Positions 28,430-39,328 of a stretch of 64,000 nt of DNA are shown in pieces (position 1 is the first letter of the stretch; each line of letters starts with the position of its first letter). A model generated the notes under the pieces. The model made no database searches. It saw only the letters and a list, made by a program, of their open reading frames with translations, and was not told where the DNA came from. The DNA comes from Pullulanibacillus sp. KACC 23026. Its GTDB lineage: Bacteria; Bacillota; Bacilli; Bacillales; Sporolactobacillaceae. The DNA is taken from the NCBI RefSeq assembly GCF_029094525.1, contig NZ_CP119107.1, forward strand, positions 1 through 64,000. The letters run 5' to 3'. A program made the position numbers and the translations under genes.

Positions 28430-28869
28430 AAGTTATCTTTCTACAAGATGTTAAGGGAAAAGGAAAACAGGGTGAGGTAAAAGAGGTTTCGGAAGGTTAT
28501 GCCCGTAACTATTTAATACCTCGGAATTTAGTCGTTGAAGCTAATAAGGGGAATCTTAAGCAGTTAGAACTAAAGAAAAAGGGCGAAGAAAAACAAGCCG
28601 AGAAGGAATATGAAGAAGCGCTCGCGCTTAAAGAAACCCTTGAAAATACAGAAGTCACCCTCTTGGCAAAAGCGGGTGAGGGCGGTCGCCTTTTTGGATC
28701 CATTACTAGTAAACAGATCGCAGAGGCACTTAAAAAAGATAAAATCAAAGTGGACAAACGTAAGCTTGAATTAAATGAGCCTATTCGGACATTGGGTTAT
28801 ACGAATGTGCCAATTAAACTACATCCTAAAGTCACGGCAACCTTAAAAGTGCAGGTGAAGGAGCAATAA
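28426..28869 (+). CDS. rplI: 50S ribosomal protein L9
   Basis: The 147-residue L9 has the N-terminal domain [30 protein letters not shown], a long connecting helix ([26 protein letters not shown]) and the C-terminal domain with [16 protein letters not shown] and [12 protein letters not shown]. The ATG overlaps the gdpP stop; AAGGAGGAG lies just upstream inside gdpP. dnaC starts five bases after its stop. Confidence 0.97.
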   Translation: MKVIFLQDVKGKGKQGEVKEVSEGYARNYLIPRNLVVEANKGNLKQLELKKKGEEKQAEKEYEEALALKETLENTEVTLLAKAGEGGRLFGSITSKQIAEALKKDKIKVDKRKLELNEPIRTLGYTNVPIKLHPKVTATLKVQVKEQ

Positions 28870-28873
28870 ACCA

Positions 28874-30241
28874 ATGAGTGATTTATTTACGGATCGAACC
28901 CCTCCAAGTAATATAGAGGCCGAGCAAGCGGTCCTTGGGGCTATATTTCTAGAACCTAACAGCATTGTAACGGCATCGGAGGTCTTGACACCAGAAGACT
29001 TCTACCGATCCGCACACCAACGAATTTATAGTGTCATGCTCGATCTTTCTGAACGGGGAGAGCCCGTAGATGTCATCACTTTAACAGCGGAATTACGAGA
29101 CCGAAAACAGCTTGATGAGGTCGGTGGACTCAGCTACCTAACAGAATTGGCCAATTCAGCTCCAACGGCTGCTAATATTGAATACTATAGTCACATTGTA
29201 GAAGAGAAGGCGATACTAAGACGTTTAATTCGAACGGCTACCCAGATTGTTTCAGATGGTTATCAGAGAGAAGACGAAGTCGAATCTATTTTAGATGATG
29301 CGGAAAAAACAATCTTGGAAGTGTCACAAAAGAAACGGTCAACCGCTTTTCAATCGATCAAAGATGTCTTAGTTGAAACCTATGATAATATTGAACTTTT
29401 AAATAATCGCAAAGGTGATGTAACCGGGATCCCAACAGGTTTTATTGAACTCGATCGTATGACAGCAGGCTTTCAAAGAAATGATTTAATTATTGTTGCC
29501 GCTCGTCCTTCTGTTGGTAAAACGGCTTTTGCATTAAATATTGCTCAAAATGTGGCAATCAAGGCCAATGAAAATGTGGCGATTTTCAGTCTCGAGATGG
29601 GTGCTCAGCAGCTTGTTATGCGTATGCTTTGTGCTGAGGGAAATATTGATGCCCAAAGGCTGAGAACAGGACGTTTGGAAGAAGCGGATTGGCAAAAGCT
29701 CACAATGGCAATGGGAAGTCTTTCTAATGCCGGGATTTACATTGATGATACACCAGGGATTCGTGTTAATGAAATCCGTGCAAAATGCCGTCGTCTTCAA
29801 CAAGAACGCGGCCTCGGAATGATTTTGATCGATTACTTGCAGTTAATCCAAGGGAGTTCTTCTAGGGGAAGTGAGAACCGTCAGCAAGAGGTCTCAGAAA
29901 TCTCTCGAACTTTAAAAGCCCTTGCGCGTGAATTAAATGTCCCAGTTATTGCCCTTTCTCAGCTTTCACGGGGCGTTGAGTCACGCCAAGACAAACGCCC
30001 GATGATGTCAGATATTCGAGAGAGCGGTAGTATTGAGCAAGATGCGGATATTGTTGCCTTTCTTTATCGTGATGATTATTATGACAAAGAATCTGAGAAA
30101 CAGAACATCATTGAGATCATTATTGCCAAGCAACGTAATGGTCCTGTTGGAACAGTCGAACTCGCCTTTGTCAAAGAATATAATAAGTTTGTGAACTTGG
30201 ACCGACGCCATGATGAGCGGAATATGCCACCAGGCGCTTAA
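28874..30241 (+). CDS. dnaC: Replicative DNA helicase DnaB (Bacillus name DnaC)
   Basis: The hexameric replicative helicase unwinds DNA ahead of the fork. The N-terminal domain (PPSNIEAEQAVLGAIFLEP) is followed by a RecA-like motor with Walker A ARPSVGKTAFALNIA, LEMGAQQLVMRML, Walker B MILIDYLQLI and DIRESGSIEQDADIVAFLYRDD. At 455 residues it is full length. No intein is present. The gene follows rplI closely, as in B. subtilis. The ATG at 28,874 follows GGAGCAAT. Confidence 0.97.
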   Translation: MSDLFTDRTPPSNIEAEQAVLGAIFLEPNSIVTASEVLTPEDFYRSAHQRIYSVMLDLSERGEPVDVITLTAELRDRKQLDEVGGLSYLTELANSAPTAANIEYYSHIVEEKAILRRLIRTATQIVSDGYQREDEVESILDDAEKTILEVSQKKRSTAFQSIKDVLVETYDNIELLNNRKGDVTGIPTGFIELDRMTAGFQRNDLIIVAARPSVGKTAFALNIAQNVAIKANENVAIFSLEMGAQQLVMRMLCAEGNIDAQRLRTGRLEEADWQKLTMAMGSLSNAGIYIDDTPGIRVNEIRAKCRRLQQERGLGMILIDYLQLIQGSSSRGSENRQQEVSEISRTLKALARELNVPVIALSQLSRGVESRQDKRPMMSDIRESGSIEQDADIVAFLYRDDYYDKESEKQNIIEIIIAKQRNGPVGTVELAFVKEYNKFVNLDRRHDERNMPPGA

Positions 30242-30324
30242 GCTTGAGTGAACTTACATTAAAAACAGCCTTCCTAAAGAATGGGTAACGGGTTCACTTC
30301 AGAGGTGCAAACAATTAACTATCA

Positions 30325-30378
30325 AGGTAAATCGCACGGCTTTTCACGTAGTCATTCACCGTGCGATTTTTATTGTAA
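30325..30378 (+). terminator. Intrinsic terminator downstream of dnaC
   Basis: The arms AAATCGCACGG / CCGTGCGATTT are followed by TTATT. A smaller hairpin (AGTGAAC/GTTCACT) at 30,247-30,298 precedes it. Confidence 0.82.
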
Positions 30379-30603
30379 TATCAATGTTTATTGACCATTT
30401 CATCCGTAAATCACAGTTTAATTTACATGGGTGGAAATAATTATTGGCGGTGTGTGAATTAACCGGTGATTGAGCAAGTGAAAGGTAGGTTGATTACTAA
30501 GTCATTTGGATCTATATGCTAAAATAAAAGTTAGATTATCGAATTGTTCTTAAAGTAAAAAACGGACTGAACAAGAAATTTTAGAGTCACCTGTGATCGT
30601 TGA

Positions 30604-30797
30604 AATAAGCGGAGATTTTTCCGTTATCAACCAAAGTAGCGTTCAGTTCGTCGTAAATAAGCGGAGTTTTTCCGTTTAAACCAAAAGAAATGATCCATTT
30701 TCATATTTTTCGAGCCAATAGTCGGAATTTCTCCGTCTATTTTAGCTATTTTTAATGTCGATTTCTAAATAAGAGGAATTTCTCCGCTTATTTAGAA
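30604..30797 (+). repeat. Dispersed repeat family R1, copy 1
   Basis: About 190 bases are built of short hairpin-like modules: AAATAAGCGGAGATTTTTCCG, a second AATAAGCGGAGTTTTTCCG, then CAATAGTCGGAATTTCTCCG and AAATAAGAGGAATTTCTCCG. Each module holds a CGGA...TCCG stem. The same module order is seen at 50,000 and 54,693, and inverted at 44,245. No gene is visible in the surrounding dnaC-purA gap. Confidence 0.85.
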
Positions 30798-30847
30798 AGT
30801 TCGCTCTAGCCATTTAATGAAATAGGTAATCGATTGCCTTTTATGAA

Positions 30848-30887
30848 AATAAAACAACCGAATCTCAAAAGATTCGGTTGTTTTGAC
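30848..30887. terminator. Strong bidirectional hairpin in the dnaC-purA gap
   Basis: The perfect arms AAAACAACCGAATCT / AGATTCGGTTGTTTT have a short loop. Confidence 0.85.
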
Positions 30888-31165
30888 GTTTACTAGTCTT
30901 TTTTTTCTGTGATTTTATTGTGAATAGTAGGGTGATTTAAGGTGATAATTAGCGTTTTGCATCTCACAAGTAAACCCGTTAAAGAATGGGGGGCTGTTTT
31001 TTTATATGATCAGAAAATTTTTAAATAAGGTTGAAGGGTGAGACTTAAGTATCAACGTACTTTCAAAGGGCAGATCTGCTAGACGGATGGGTCGCTGAAA
31101 AACAAGTATTTAGTGCGTTTTTCCTTGTTAATGGTGCATAATATGAGGGGAGAATCGTCTGAGTG

Positions 31166-31244
31166 AAAAAGCGAACAATGTTATAGTGTGGTTGTTTAAT
31201 TGTTCGTTTTTTTGATTGACGTTTGTTCGACGTGCTGATACACT
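31166..31244 (+). promoter_or_regulatory. purA promoter with paired PurR boxes
   Basis: Two inverted PurBox cores, CGAACAAT (31,172-31,179) and ATTGTTCG (31,199-31,206), are separated by 19 bases and flanked by A- and T-runs. This is the arrangement bound by the Bacillus purine repressor PurR. They are followed by -35 TTGACG (31,216-31,221) and -10 TACACT (31,239-31,244) with a 17-base spacer. Repression of purA by PurR, relieved by PRPP, is expected. Confidence 0.85.
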
Positions 31245-31270
31245 GATAAAGGATTATTGACTCAGATTAA

Positions 31271-32590
<1,320 letters not shown>

Positions 32591-32596
32591 TTTTTA

Positions 32597-32636
32597 ATGG
32601 GATGTGTAACGGACATGGAGTCCCGTTACACACCCT
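32597..32636 (+). terminator. Hairpin after purA
   Basis: The near-perfect arms GGGATGTGTAACGGAC / GTCCCGTTACACACCC are separated by ATGGA. The T-run is weak (CTTATAT), so efficiency is uncertain. Confidence 0.65.
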
Positions 32637-32752
32637 TATATGTAACAAATTTAAATTTATTGAATAGGCGACTACCTTTTAAGACATAATAAGTATACAA
32701 GCAAATGGAAAGCCATTTTTTAACTTGAATGTAAATATATTTTCAAAAAGGC

Positions 32753-32781
32753 TTGCAATAATAAAAATAACATGGTAATAT
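32753..32781 (+). promoter_or_regulatory. Promoter of the tRNA cluster
   Basis: -35 TTGCAA (32,753-32,758) and -10 TAATAT (32,776-32,781) are separated by 17 bases. Transcription would begin near 32,788, before the first repeat unit. Confidence 0.65.
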
Positions 32782-32802
32782 TAATTTTGTTGTCGCATTG
32801 AA

Positions 32803-33072
32803 CTTTTATATTATCGCGGGGTGGAGCAACGAGCATTTGCTTCTCCTGAGTAAGCAGCGAGTTGTTTAAAATCACCATAAATTGATAAGTGATTTTAAAC
32901 AGGATTTAATTAGTCAAGCGACACATACAAATACATCCTTTTATATTATCGCGGGGTGGAGCAACGAGCATTTGCTTCTCCTGAGTAAGCAGCGAGTTGT
33001 TTAAAATCACCATAAATTGATAAGTGATTTTAAACAGGATTTAATTAGTCAAGCGACACATACAAATACATC
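32803..33072 (+). repeat. Two tandem 135-bp units containing the 5' end of tRNA-fMet
   Basis: Units 32,803-32,937 and 32,938-33,072 look identical. Each starts with CTTTTATATTAT, which is the leader of the intact tRNA. It continues into the first 14 bases of the tRNA (CGCGGGGTGGAGCA), then switches to ACGAGCATTTGC and a hairpin with perfect arms GTTTAAAATCAC / GTGATTTTAAAC. The third occurrence of the leader runs into the complete tRNA at 33,085. Confidence 0.92.
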
Positions 33073-33084
33073 CTTTTATATTAT

Positions 33085-33161
<77 letters not shown>

Positions 33162-33290
33162 ATTTATTTTTCTAACATAGAACAAGCATTTAACAGCACT
33201 TTAACATACATAGAAAAACGCACGCTAAAAGTTGTCTAAACTTGTTACAAGTTAAAAGTAATTTTAGATAGAGATAACAAATTTTAAGTA

Positions 33291-33403
33291 AGCAGCGAGT
33301 TGTAAAATTTACCCGTCTATTGAATCAGTAAATTTTACAGAGTTAGAAAGGTCAAACCGACGCCTAATACCTATTTAGGCTCGATAGCTCAGTCGGTAGA
33401 GCA
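33291..33403 (+). repeat. Direct repeat containing leader and 5' end of tRNA-Phe, copy 1
   Basis: The 113 bases from AGCAGCGAGTTGTAAAATTT through the tRNA-Phe 5' part (to GGTAGAGCA) recur at 33,498-33,610. The first copy then switches to ACGAGCATTACC and a 94-base spacer with the hairpin arms GTTTAAAATCAC / GTGATTTTAAAC; the second continues into the full tRNA. Each repeat also carries a hairpin GTAAAATTTAC / GTAAATTTTAC. Confidence 0.9.
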
Positions 33404-33497
33404 ACGAGCATTACCTCTTTGCATAAGCTAAGAGTTGTTTAAAATCACTCCAAACTACTAAGTGATTTTAAACAGGATTAAAAGTACAAAAGCTTAA

Positions 33498-33660
<163 letters not shown>

Positions 33661-33675
33661 TTAATTTTATATTTT

Positions 33676-33748
<73 letters not shown>

Positions 33749-33753
33749 TCTCT

Positions 33754-33787
33754 TAAAAGACATGGATCGATTCCATGTCTTTTTTTG
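33754..33787 (+). terminator. Terminator of the tRNA cluster
   Basis: The arms AAGACATGGA / TCCATGTCTT are followed by TTTTTTT. Confidence 0.92.
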
Positions 33788-33810
33788 ATGGCTTTTTTCG
33801 CCCAACTTCC

Positions 33811-34223
33811 CCTTAATTTCAACCAAAGTGGTATCTTCGCGAGGAACAGGGGATATCCAATGGCCGGCTGTCGGTGGTGTTATTACGAGTCCATATGGAT
33901 CAAGGTGGGGACCTTTCATAAAGGGATGGATAGTGCTGGGGTATCGGATCATTCAATCTTAGCCGCTGATAATAATGTAGTTAAAAGGGCCGGTTGGGAT
34001 AATGGTGGATAGGGAAATCGCATTGTGATCGATCACAACAATGGTTTCGAAACAACTTACAATTGTCTTTTTCAAATTGATGTTCGACCAGGACAAGTGG
34101 TCAGAAAAGGACAAAAAATGGGTGTAATGGGTGAAACCGGTGACGCAACCGGTGTTCACTTACACTTTGAGGTTTAAAAAAAACGGTCATTTAAAAAATC
34201 CTACTCAGTTCGTCCATGGATAA
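33811..34223 (+). pseudogene. Decayed M23-family peptidoglycan endopeptidase
   Basis: Reassembled across frames the translation gives GDIQWPAVGGVITSPYGSRWG, then FHKGMD, ILAADNNVVKRAGWDNGG, GNRIVIDHNNGFETTYN, VRPGQVVRKGQK and ATGVHLHFEV. These are the lysostaphin-like M23 landmarks, including the zinc ligands HxxxD and HxH. A one-base shift separates the first two parts near 33,905. A TAG replaces the Tyr codon of the GGYGNR motif at about 34,012. The end is also broken (HFEV-stop, then NGHLKNPTQFVHG in another frame). The N-terminal half is missing. M23 genes often sit just upstream of walR in relatives. Confidence 0.82.
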
Positions 34224-34235
34224 ATCTTATATAGC

Positions 34236-34283
34236 CTTACAAAAAAGAGCAGCCCTTTTTGAGGTTGCTCTTTTTTGTAAATC
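34236..34283 (+). terminator. Terminator after the M23 remnant
   Basis: The arms ACAAAAAAGAGCA / TGCTCTTTTTTGT enclose a GCCCTTTTTGAGGT loop. Confidence 0.88.
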
Positions 34284-34330
34284 TAAAAATTAAGGCGCGC
34301 AAGATGCGGAAATCATGAAAGTATTCAAGT

Positions 34331-34420
34331 AAGAGGCTCGCTAGGACTTGGCGACCCCCTCTGTTTGAGACTTTCTTGAAACGTCACATCAGCAGTCCTT
34401 AAGTGTAGGATAAGTTTTTC
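34331..34420. repeat. Dispersed repeat family R2, copy 2
   Basis: The blocks TCGCTAGGACTTGGCGAC, CCTCTGTTTGAGAC, CGTCACATCAGCAGTCCTTA and AAGTTTTTC align in order with 41,912-42,017 and more weakly with 9,391-9,485. Confidence 0.65.
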
Positions 34421-34608
34421 AAAAATGTCGTTGGATTTCTTTCATTCTCCGGATATGATAAAATAAACTAACGTGTGTTTTAAAATTAAAAAGGTGTTAT
34501 TATAAGGTATTAAAAAACGTGTTAAATAGATATAAATTTAATTAATCTTATTTGTCGTTCTATAAAATGAGGTTGAATGGGATCTAAATGATCTAGGAGG
34601 AGAACGAG

Positions 34609-35313
34609 ATGGACAAGAAGATTCTAGTTGTCGATGATGAGCAGCCAATCGCTGATATTTTGGAGTTTAATCTCAAAAAAGAAGGCTATGAGGTCGTTTG
34701 CGCTTATGACGGTGACGAGGCTTTGCAAAAAGTAGAAGAAGAACGTCCTGATATGGTTTTGCTCGATGTTATGCTGCCAATACGAGATGGAATGGAAGTA
34801 TGCCGTGAAATCCGAAAGAAGTATGACATGCCAATTATTATGTTAACAGCAAAGGATACAGAAATAGATAAAGTATTGGGACTTGAAATGGGTGCGGATG
34901 ACTATGTGACAAAGCCTTTTAGCAATCGAGAGCTGATTGCGCGTGTAAAAGCTAACCTTCGTCGTCATAGTCAAGAGGCCCCAAAAGAGGAAGAGCCAGG
35001 TAATGAACTAGTGATTGGCAGTTTGGTCATCCATCCAGACGCTTATAAAGTCACTAAACGCGGGGAAGAAATTGAGCTGACTCACAGAGAGTTTGAATTG
35101 ATTCATTACTTAGCCAAGCATCTTGGACAGGTAATGACCCGTGAGCATCTTTTGCAGACTGTATGGGGCTATGATTATTTTGGAGATGTAAGGACTGTTG
35201 ACGTCACCGTTCGCAGGTTGCGCGAAAAGGTGGAAGATAATCCGAGTCGGCCTTCTTGGATTATCACGCGAAGAGGCGTCGGCTATTATTTGAAAAATCC
35301 AGATCAGGAGTAG
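34609..35313 (+). CDS. walR: Essential cell-wall response regulator WalR
   Basis: WalR (YycF) controls cell-wall hydrolase genes and is essential in Bacillus and Staphylococcus. The 234-residue OmpR-type regulator has a receiver domain ([16 protein letters not shown], phospho-Asp 53 in [23 protein letters not shown]). It also has a winged-helix domain ending in [21 protein letters not shown] and TRRGVGYYL. The ATG at 34,609 follows CTAGGAGGAG. It heads walR-walK-yycH-yycI-walJ. Confidence 0.98.
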   Translation: MDKKILVVDDEQPIADILEFNLKKEGYEVVCAYDGDEALQKVEEERPDMVLLDVMLPIRDGMEVCREIRKKYDMPIIMLTAKDTEIDKVLGLEMGADDYVTKPFSNRELIARVKANLRRHSQEAPKEEEPGNELVIGSLVIHPDAYKVTKRGEEIELTHREFELIHYLAKHLGQVMTREHLLQTVWGYDYFGDVRTVDVTVRRLREKVEDNPSRPSWIITRRGVGYYLKNPDQE

Positions 35314-35321
35314 ACGTTTGA

Positions 35322-37136
35322 ATGAATAAAGTAGGATTTTTTAAATCCATACAGTTTAAAGTTGTACTCATTTATACGCTATTAATTTTACTTGCTATGC
35401 AGTTAATTGGCGTGTATTTTACAGATCGATTAGAGCATAATTCGCTTGAAACCTTTGATAAATCAATGGAAAATCAAGCGAATCTGCTTTCTTATAACAT
35501 TAGTGAAGCGATTAAAGAAGTGAATCAAAAAAATACAACCGATCAAAAGGCACTCATCAACAGTATTCAAGATCAGTTAAATGAAGTTCGGGATATGGTA
35601 GATGTCCAGGTCATTGATAACAATGGAACCATTTTGGGGACCACTAGCCAAGACCAATCCATTGTTGGAAAGAGAACCACTAATGATCAAATTCTAGCGG
35701 ATCTTATGAACTCTAATGGCTATAAGCGTCAGACTCTTTATAATAAAGATACAAAAACCCGCGTGATGGATGCCACGATTCCAATAAAAATTGGAGGTGA
35801 TAAGCAGGGTCTGCTTTTTATGGAAAAGTCCTTGGATTCTGTTTACGATAATTTACGCGGGATTAACCAGATCCTCGCAACGGCAACAGGTATTGCGCTA
35901 CTGGTAACAGCTGTTTTAGGGTGGTATCTAGCTCGAACGATTACGCGGCCGCTTGCGTTGATGAAGCGCCAGGCCCTTGCTGTGTCACAGGGGGATTTTT
36001 CCAGGCGTGTGATGGATTATGAGGATGATGAAATAGGGCAGTTAGCTCAGTCTTTTAATAACATGACGGAACGCCTTCAAGAAGCCAATGCCACGACGGA
36101 AGCGGAGCGAAGGAAGCTTCGGTCCATTCTTGCCTTTATGACGGATGGGGTGGTGGCAACGGACTATTACGGCCACGTCATCCTAATGAATAACCGTGCT
36201 GAGCAACTGATTCGAGTCTACCGGCAGAATGCCCTTGGTGAATCTGTCCTCAAAATTTTAAAGATCGAAGACGAGTATTCGTTGGAAGACCTTTATAATA
36301 TGAAGGAATCACTGATCCTTGATTTTAGCACCGACTTTCAACAGCTTATGGTTCGGGTGAATTTTTCAGTTGTTAAGAATGAAGGCAATAATGGTCTGAT
36401 TGCGGTGCTTCACGATGTAACCGAACAAGAGCAGATAGAAGAAGAGCGGCGAGATTTTGTTGCAAATGTCTCGCATGAACTCCGCACCCCACTGACGACG
36501 ATGAAAAGCTATTTAGAGGCTTTATTAGATGGGGCACTGGATGATCGTGCTTTGGCAGAGAAATTCCTTGGGGTCGCCCAAACTGAAACCGACCGGATGA
36601 TCCGGTTGGTACGTGATTTGCTGCAGTTGTCCAAGCTGGATTCACGTGATGAATCGATAAAGAAGGAAAGAACCAATTTTATTACCTTTTTCCAAGCGAT
36701 CATTGACCGATTTGAGTTTTCAAAAACCCAGTCCATTGAGTTCATTCGAAAACTGCCAAAACGGGCTGTTTATGTCTCGATTGACCCTGACAAGATGACT
36801 CAAGTGATTGACAATGTTATTTCGAACGCTATTAAATACTCCCCAGAAGGCGGTTCTATTACTTTTAGAGTCGTTACAAAGGGGCAGCATTTGGTGGTAA
36901 GTATCAAAGATGAGGGCGTTGGAATTCCTGAGGAGAATGTTTCTCGAATTTTTGACCGCTTTTATCGGGTGGACCGTGCTCGATCTCGAAAATTGGGAGG
37001 GACTGGTTTAGGACTCGCTATTGCCAAGGAAATAGTCAACGCGCATAGCGGGGATATTTGGGCAGAGAGTGAGTGGACGAAAGGGACAACCATTTCCTTT
37101 ACGCTGCCATTATCGAGAAGAGGTGATGGAGTTTGA
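35322..37136 (+). CDS. walK: Essential sensor histidine kinase WalK
   Basis: WalK (YycG) phosphorylates WalR. The 604-residue chain has a membrane helix at about 13-33, an extracellular Cache-like domain and a second helix at about 183-205. These are followed by HAMP, a PAS domain (LRSILAFMTDGVVATDYYGHVILMNN), HisKA with phospho-acceptor His 385 in NVSHELRTPL, and HATPase with NAIKYSPEGG, DEGVGI and GTGLGLAIAKEI. The ATG at 35,322 lies eight bases after walR. The stop overlaps the TTG start of yycH. Confidence 0.97.
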   Translation: MNKVGFFKSIQFKVVLIYTLLILLAMQLIGVYFTDRLEHNSLETFDKSMENQANLLSYNISEAIKEVNQKNTTDQKALINSIQDQLNEVRDMVDVQVIDNNGTILGTTSQDQSIVGKRTTNDQILADLMNSNGYKRQTLYNKDTKTRVMDATIPIKIGGDKQGLLFMEKSLDSVYDNLRGINQILATATGIALLVTAVLGWYLARTITRPLALMKRQALAVSQGDFSRRVMDYEDDEIGQLAQSFNNMTERLQEANATTEAERRKLRSILAFMTDGVVATDYYGHVILMNNRAEQLIRVYRQNALGESVLKILKIEDEYSLEDLYNMKESLILDFSTDFQQLMVRVNFSVVKNEGNNGLIAVLHDVTEQEQIEEERRDFVANVSHELRTPLTTMKSYLEALLDGALDDRALAEKFLGVAQTETDRMIRLVRDLLQLSKLDSRDESIKKERTNFITFFQAIIDRFEFSKTQSIEFIRKLPKRAVYVSIDPDKMTQVIDNVISNAIKYSPEGGSITFRVVTKGQHLVVSIKDEGVGIPEENVSRIFDRFYRVDRARSRKLGGTGLGLAIAKEIVNAHSGDIWAESEWTKGTTISFTLPLSRRGDGV

Positions 37137-38461
37137 GACGTGAGATTGTCAAGTCAATTGCTCTTTTTTTACTCGTTGTTGTCAGCCTCACCTTAACTTG
37201 GTGTATTTGGTCTTACCAAGGCGATTATGCGCCAACTAATCCAAGTGAGCCGACTAAAATTAGTAATATTGCCTCAGCTAAACCGATTAGTGACGTAATT
37301 CGGCCCTATCAAATTGTTCGTTACCCTGCTGATCAACCCAAAGATCTGGTAGGAATGCTTGGCAATGGGGTCAATAGTCTCTACAAGCTGTTGACAGACG
37401 CTCACTTAAGCATTCAGCCCAACCTTGAGATGCCAAAGCCCACAGGGAATGTGTATGATCTTTTTTTTCCTACACCTATTTCAACGACCATTATAAAAGA
37501 CCTTTTTCAGTTGAATTCAACCAATGCCTCGACATTAAGTCAGGATTGGCTAATCGATCGAGTTCAGCTTTATCAAGCAAAGAATAGCAAAGATACAACT
37601 TATGTCGTTTTCATGGATCAAAACGGAACACCAAAATTCTATGCAAAAGGGGATCTTTCTGTTTTTGATAAATATGACAAGAGCGTCAAGGATTCTAGTA
37701 ATTGGCTAAGTTATACTAAGAAGCGACTGAAAGATCGAGAAGTTTATCTCCCTAACGAACCGATAAAAACGGTGTCAGTAGAAAGTCATTTATATTCGTT
37801 AGTTGGTTTCGATGCGTTTAAAACGATTTTGTTTAGCAATCCGCGTCAGGTTATTTATAGTGGAAACACTTATTCAGACGGGGTCAGTCAGCTTTCGAGC
37901 CATCAAAAACTAGTCATGCAATATTATACGGTCTCGAGCGGTTCAGGCTCAAACGGTGATCCGATCTTACAAAGTTATAAATTTATCAATGGACATAAAG
38001 GCTGGACCAATTCCTTTAACATTGATGACTATACAAGCTATCCGGCCAAAGGACAATCACAGGTTGTTTTCCGCCTTACCGAAAATGGGCTGCCGGTCTA
38101 TTCTATGGACGCTTATCCGTATGATTATGAGTCTCAGATATCCCTTGTTTGGAATGAGGGGGAACTCATAAAGTTTGATCGGACCCTTATAACGGTTGGG
38201 GTGAGTTACAAACCTTCTTATCCAAAAGAAGTTACAACGCCTATGGATAGTATAGAGCTTTTGAAAAAAACGGGAGCTTTTAATTTATCGTCTATCTCTG
38301 ATTTTAGATTGGGATATGAAATGACGCTTGACCAGGATGAAGCTTCCATTACTTATACACCTGGATGGTTCTTTAAGAAGGATGGTACCTGGTATTCGGT
38401 CACTGATTTTCTTAATAAATACAGTAATAGTATTGAAGAAGATAAAGGAGGAGGCACATGA
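37133..38461 (+). CDS. yycH: Two-component regulator YycH
   Basis: YycH is a membrane-anchored extracytoplasmic protein that, with YycI, modulates WalK through membrane-helix contacts. The 442-residue product has one N-terminal helix (VKSIALFLLVVVSLTLTWCIW) and a long extracellular part with ARPISDVIRPYQIVRY-like opening typical of the family. The TTG start at 37,133 overlaps the walK stop and follows GAGGTGATGG. Its stop overlaps the yycI ATG. Confidence 0.93.
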   Translation: MRREIVKSIALFLLVVVSLTLTWCIWSYQGDYAPTNPSEPTKISNIASAKPISDVIRPYQIVRYPADQPKDLVGMLGNGVNSLYKLLTDAHLSIQPNLEMPKPTGNVYDLFFPTPISTTIIKDLFQLNSTNASTLSQDWLIDRVQLYQAKNSKDTTYVVFMDQNGTPKFYAKGDLSVFDKYDKSVKDSSNWLSYTKKRLKDREVYLPNEPIKTVSVESHLYSLVGFDAFKTILFSNPRQVIYSGNTYSDGVSQLSSHQKLVMQYYTVSSGSGSNGDPILQSYKFINGHKGWTNSFNIDDYTSYPAKGQSQVVFRLTENGLPVYSMDAYPYDYESQISLVWNEGELIKFDRTLITVGVSYKPSYPKEVTTPMDSIELLKKTGAFNLSSISDFRLGYEMTLDQDEASITYTPGWFFKKDGTWYSVTDFLNKYSNSIEEDKGGGT

Positions 38462-39324
38462 ATTGGAGTAAAACTAAAACCATTTTCATTATTTGCTTCC
38501 TCTTGCTCGATATTTTTCTAACTTACCAGTTGATTAGCCGTCAAAAAGGTGCACAGAATCAAGAGAACAGTACTCAAAGCTCATTTAGCCAGTATATTAA
38601 AAATAAGGATATTCAAATTAACACGACATTGCCAGATACGGTTGGAACGCTCACTTTTTTAAGTGGATCTTATCAGGATTTTGGCAACTCATCTAATAAA
38701 GCTCTATCAAAAGCCCTCAAAGCGCTTGCAGGGCCAGCGAAAAAACCTGTTCAGATGTTTACAACAGATACTCAGTCGACTGTCTTAAAAAGTACCTTTG
38801 TGAACAAAGTTTCAGTTCCGGAAACACAAACGGACCAACAAACCTTCTTAAATGAGTATGTTTACATGGGCGACCAATACCGGTTTTGGTCTTACGATAA
38901 AGATGAAAAGATTTATAAATTTATTCAAACCTATAATGGACATCCTGTTTTCTCCATAACGAACGGTCATTTGAATACCCTTGATATGACCCTCGATAAG
39001 TCAGGGAAGTATATAACGGGATACACCCAATCTTTTGTAAACATAAAAAAAGAGAAAAGTACAAAATTAGGTGTACAACCCATGGAGGCAATCCAACAGC
39101 TTTGGGAAAAAAATATGCTGTCTCCAATTAATAAGCCCGTTATTCAAGCAGTGGAATTAGGCTATATTAACATGAGTGAAAACAGCGACCAGTCACAGCC
39201 ACAGCCCTTCGCGTATTTACCGGCTTGGTATATTGAGGTAAAGACAACCGCCACTCAAGACGTTAAACGTTATTTTGTGACAGCTATAACTGGACGGATT
39301 CAAACAATTGATGGAGGGGAGTAA
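38458..39324 (+). CDS. yycI: Two-component regulator YycI
   Basis: YycI is the second membrane-anchored modulator of WalK. The 288-residue product opens [21 protein letters not shown] (conserved start and membrane helix) and continues with an extracellular beta-rich domain ending YLPAWYIEV...[18 protein letters not shown]. It overlaps yycH by four bases and precedes walJ by four, within one operon. Confidence 0.94.
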   Translation: MNWSKTKTIFIICFLLLDIFLTYQLISRQKGAQNQENSTQSSFSQYIKNKDIQINTTLPDTVGTLTFLSGSYQDFGNSSNKALSKALKALAGPAKKPVQMFTTDTQSTVLKSTFVNKVSVPETQTDQQTFLNEYVYMGDQYRFWSYDKDEKIYKFIQTYNGHPVFSITNGHLNTLDMTLDKSGKYITGYTQSFVNIKKEKSTKLGVQPMEAIQQLWEKNMLSPINKPVIQAVELGYINMSENSDQSQPQPFAYLPAWYIEVKTTATQDVKRYFVTAITGRIQTIDGGE

Positions 39325-39328
39325 CGGC

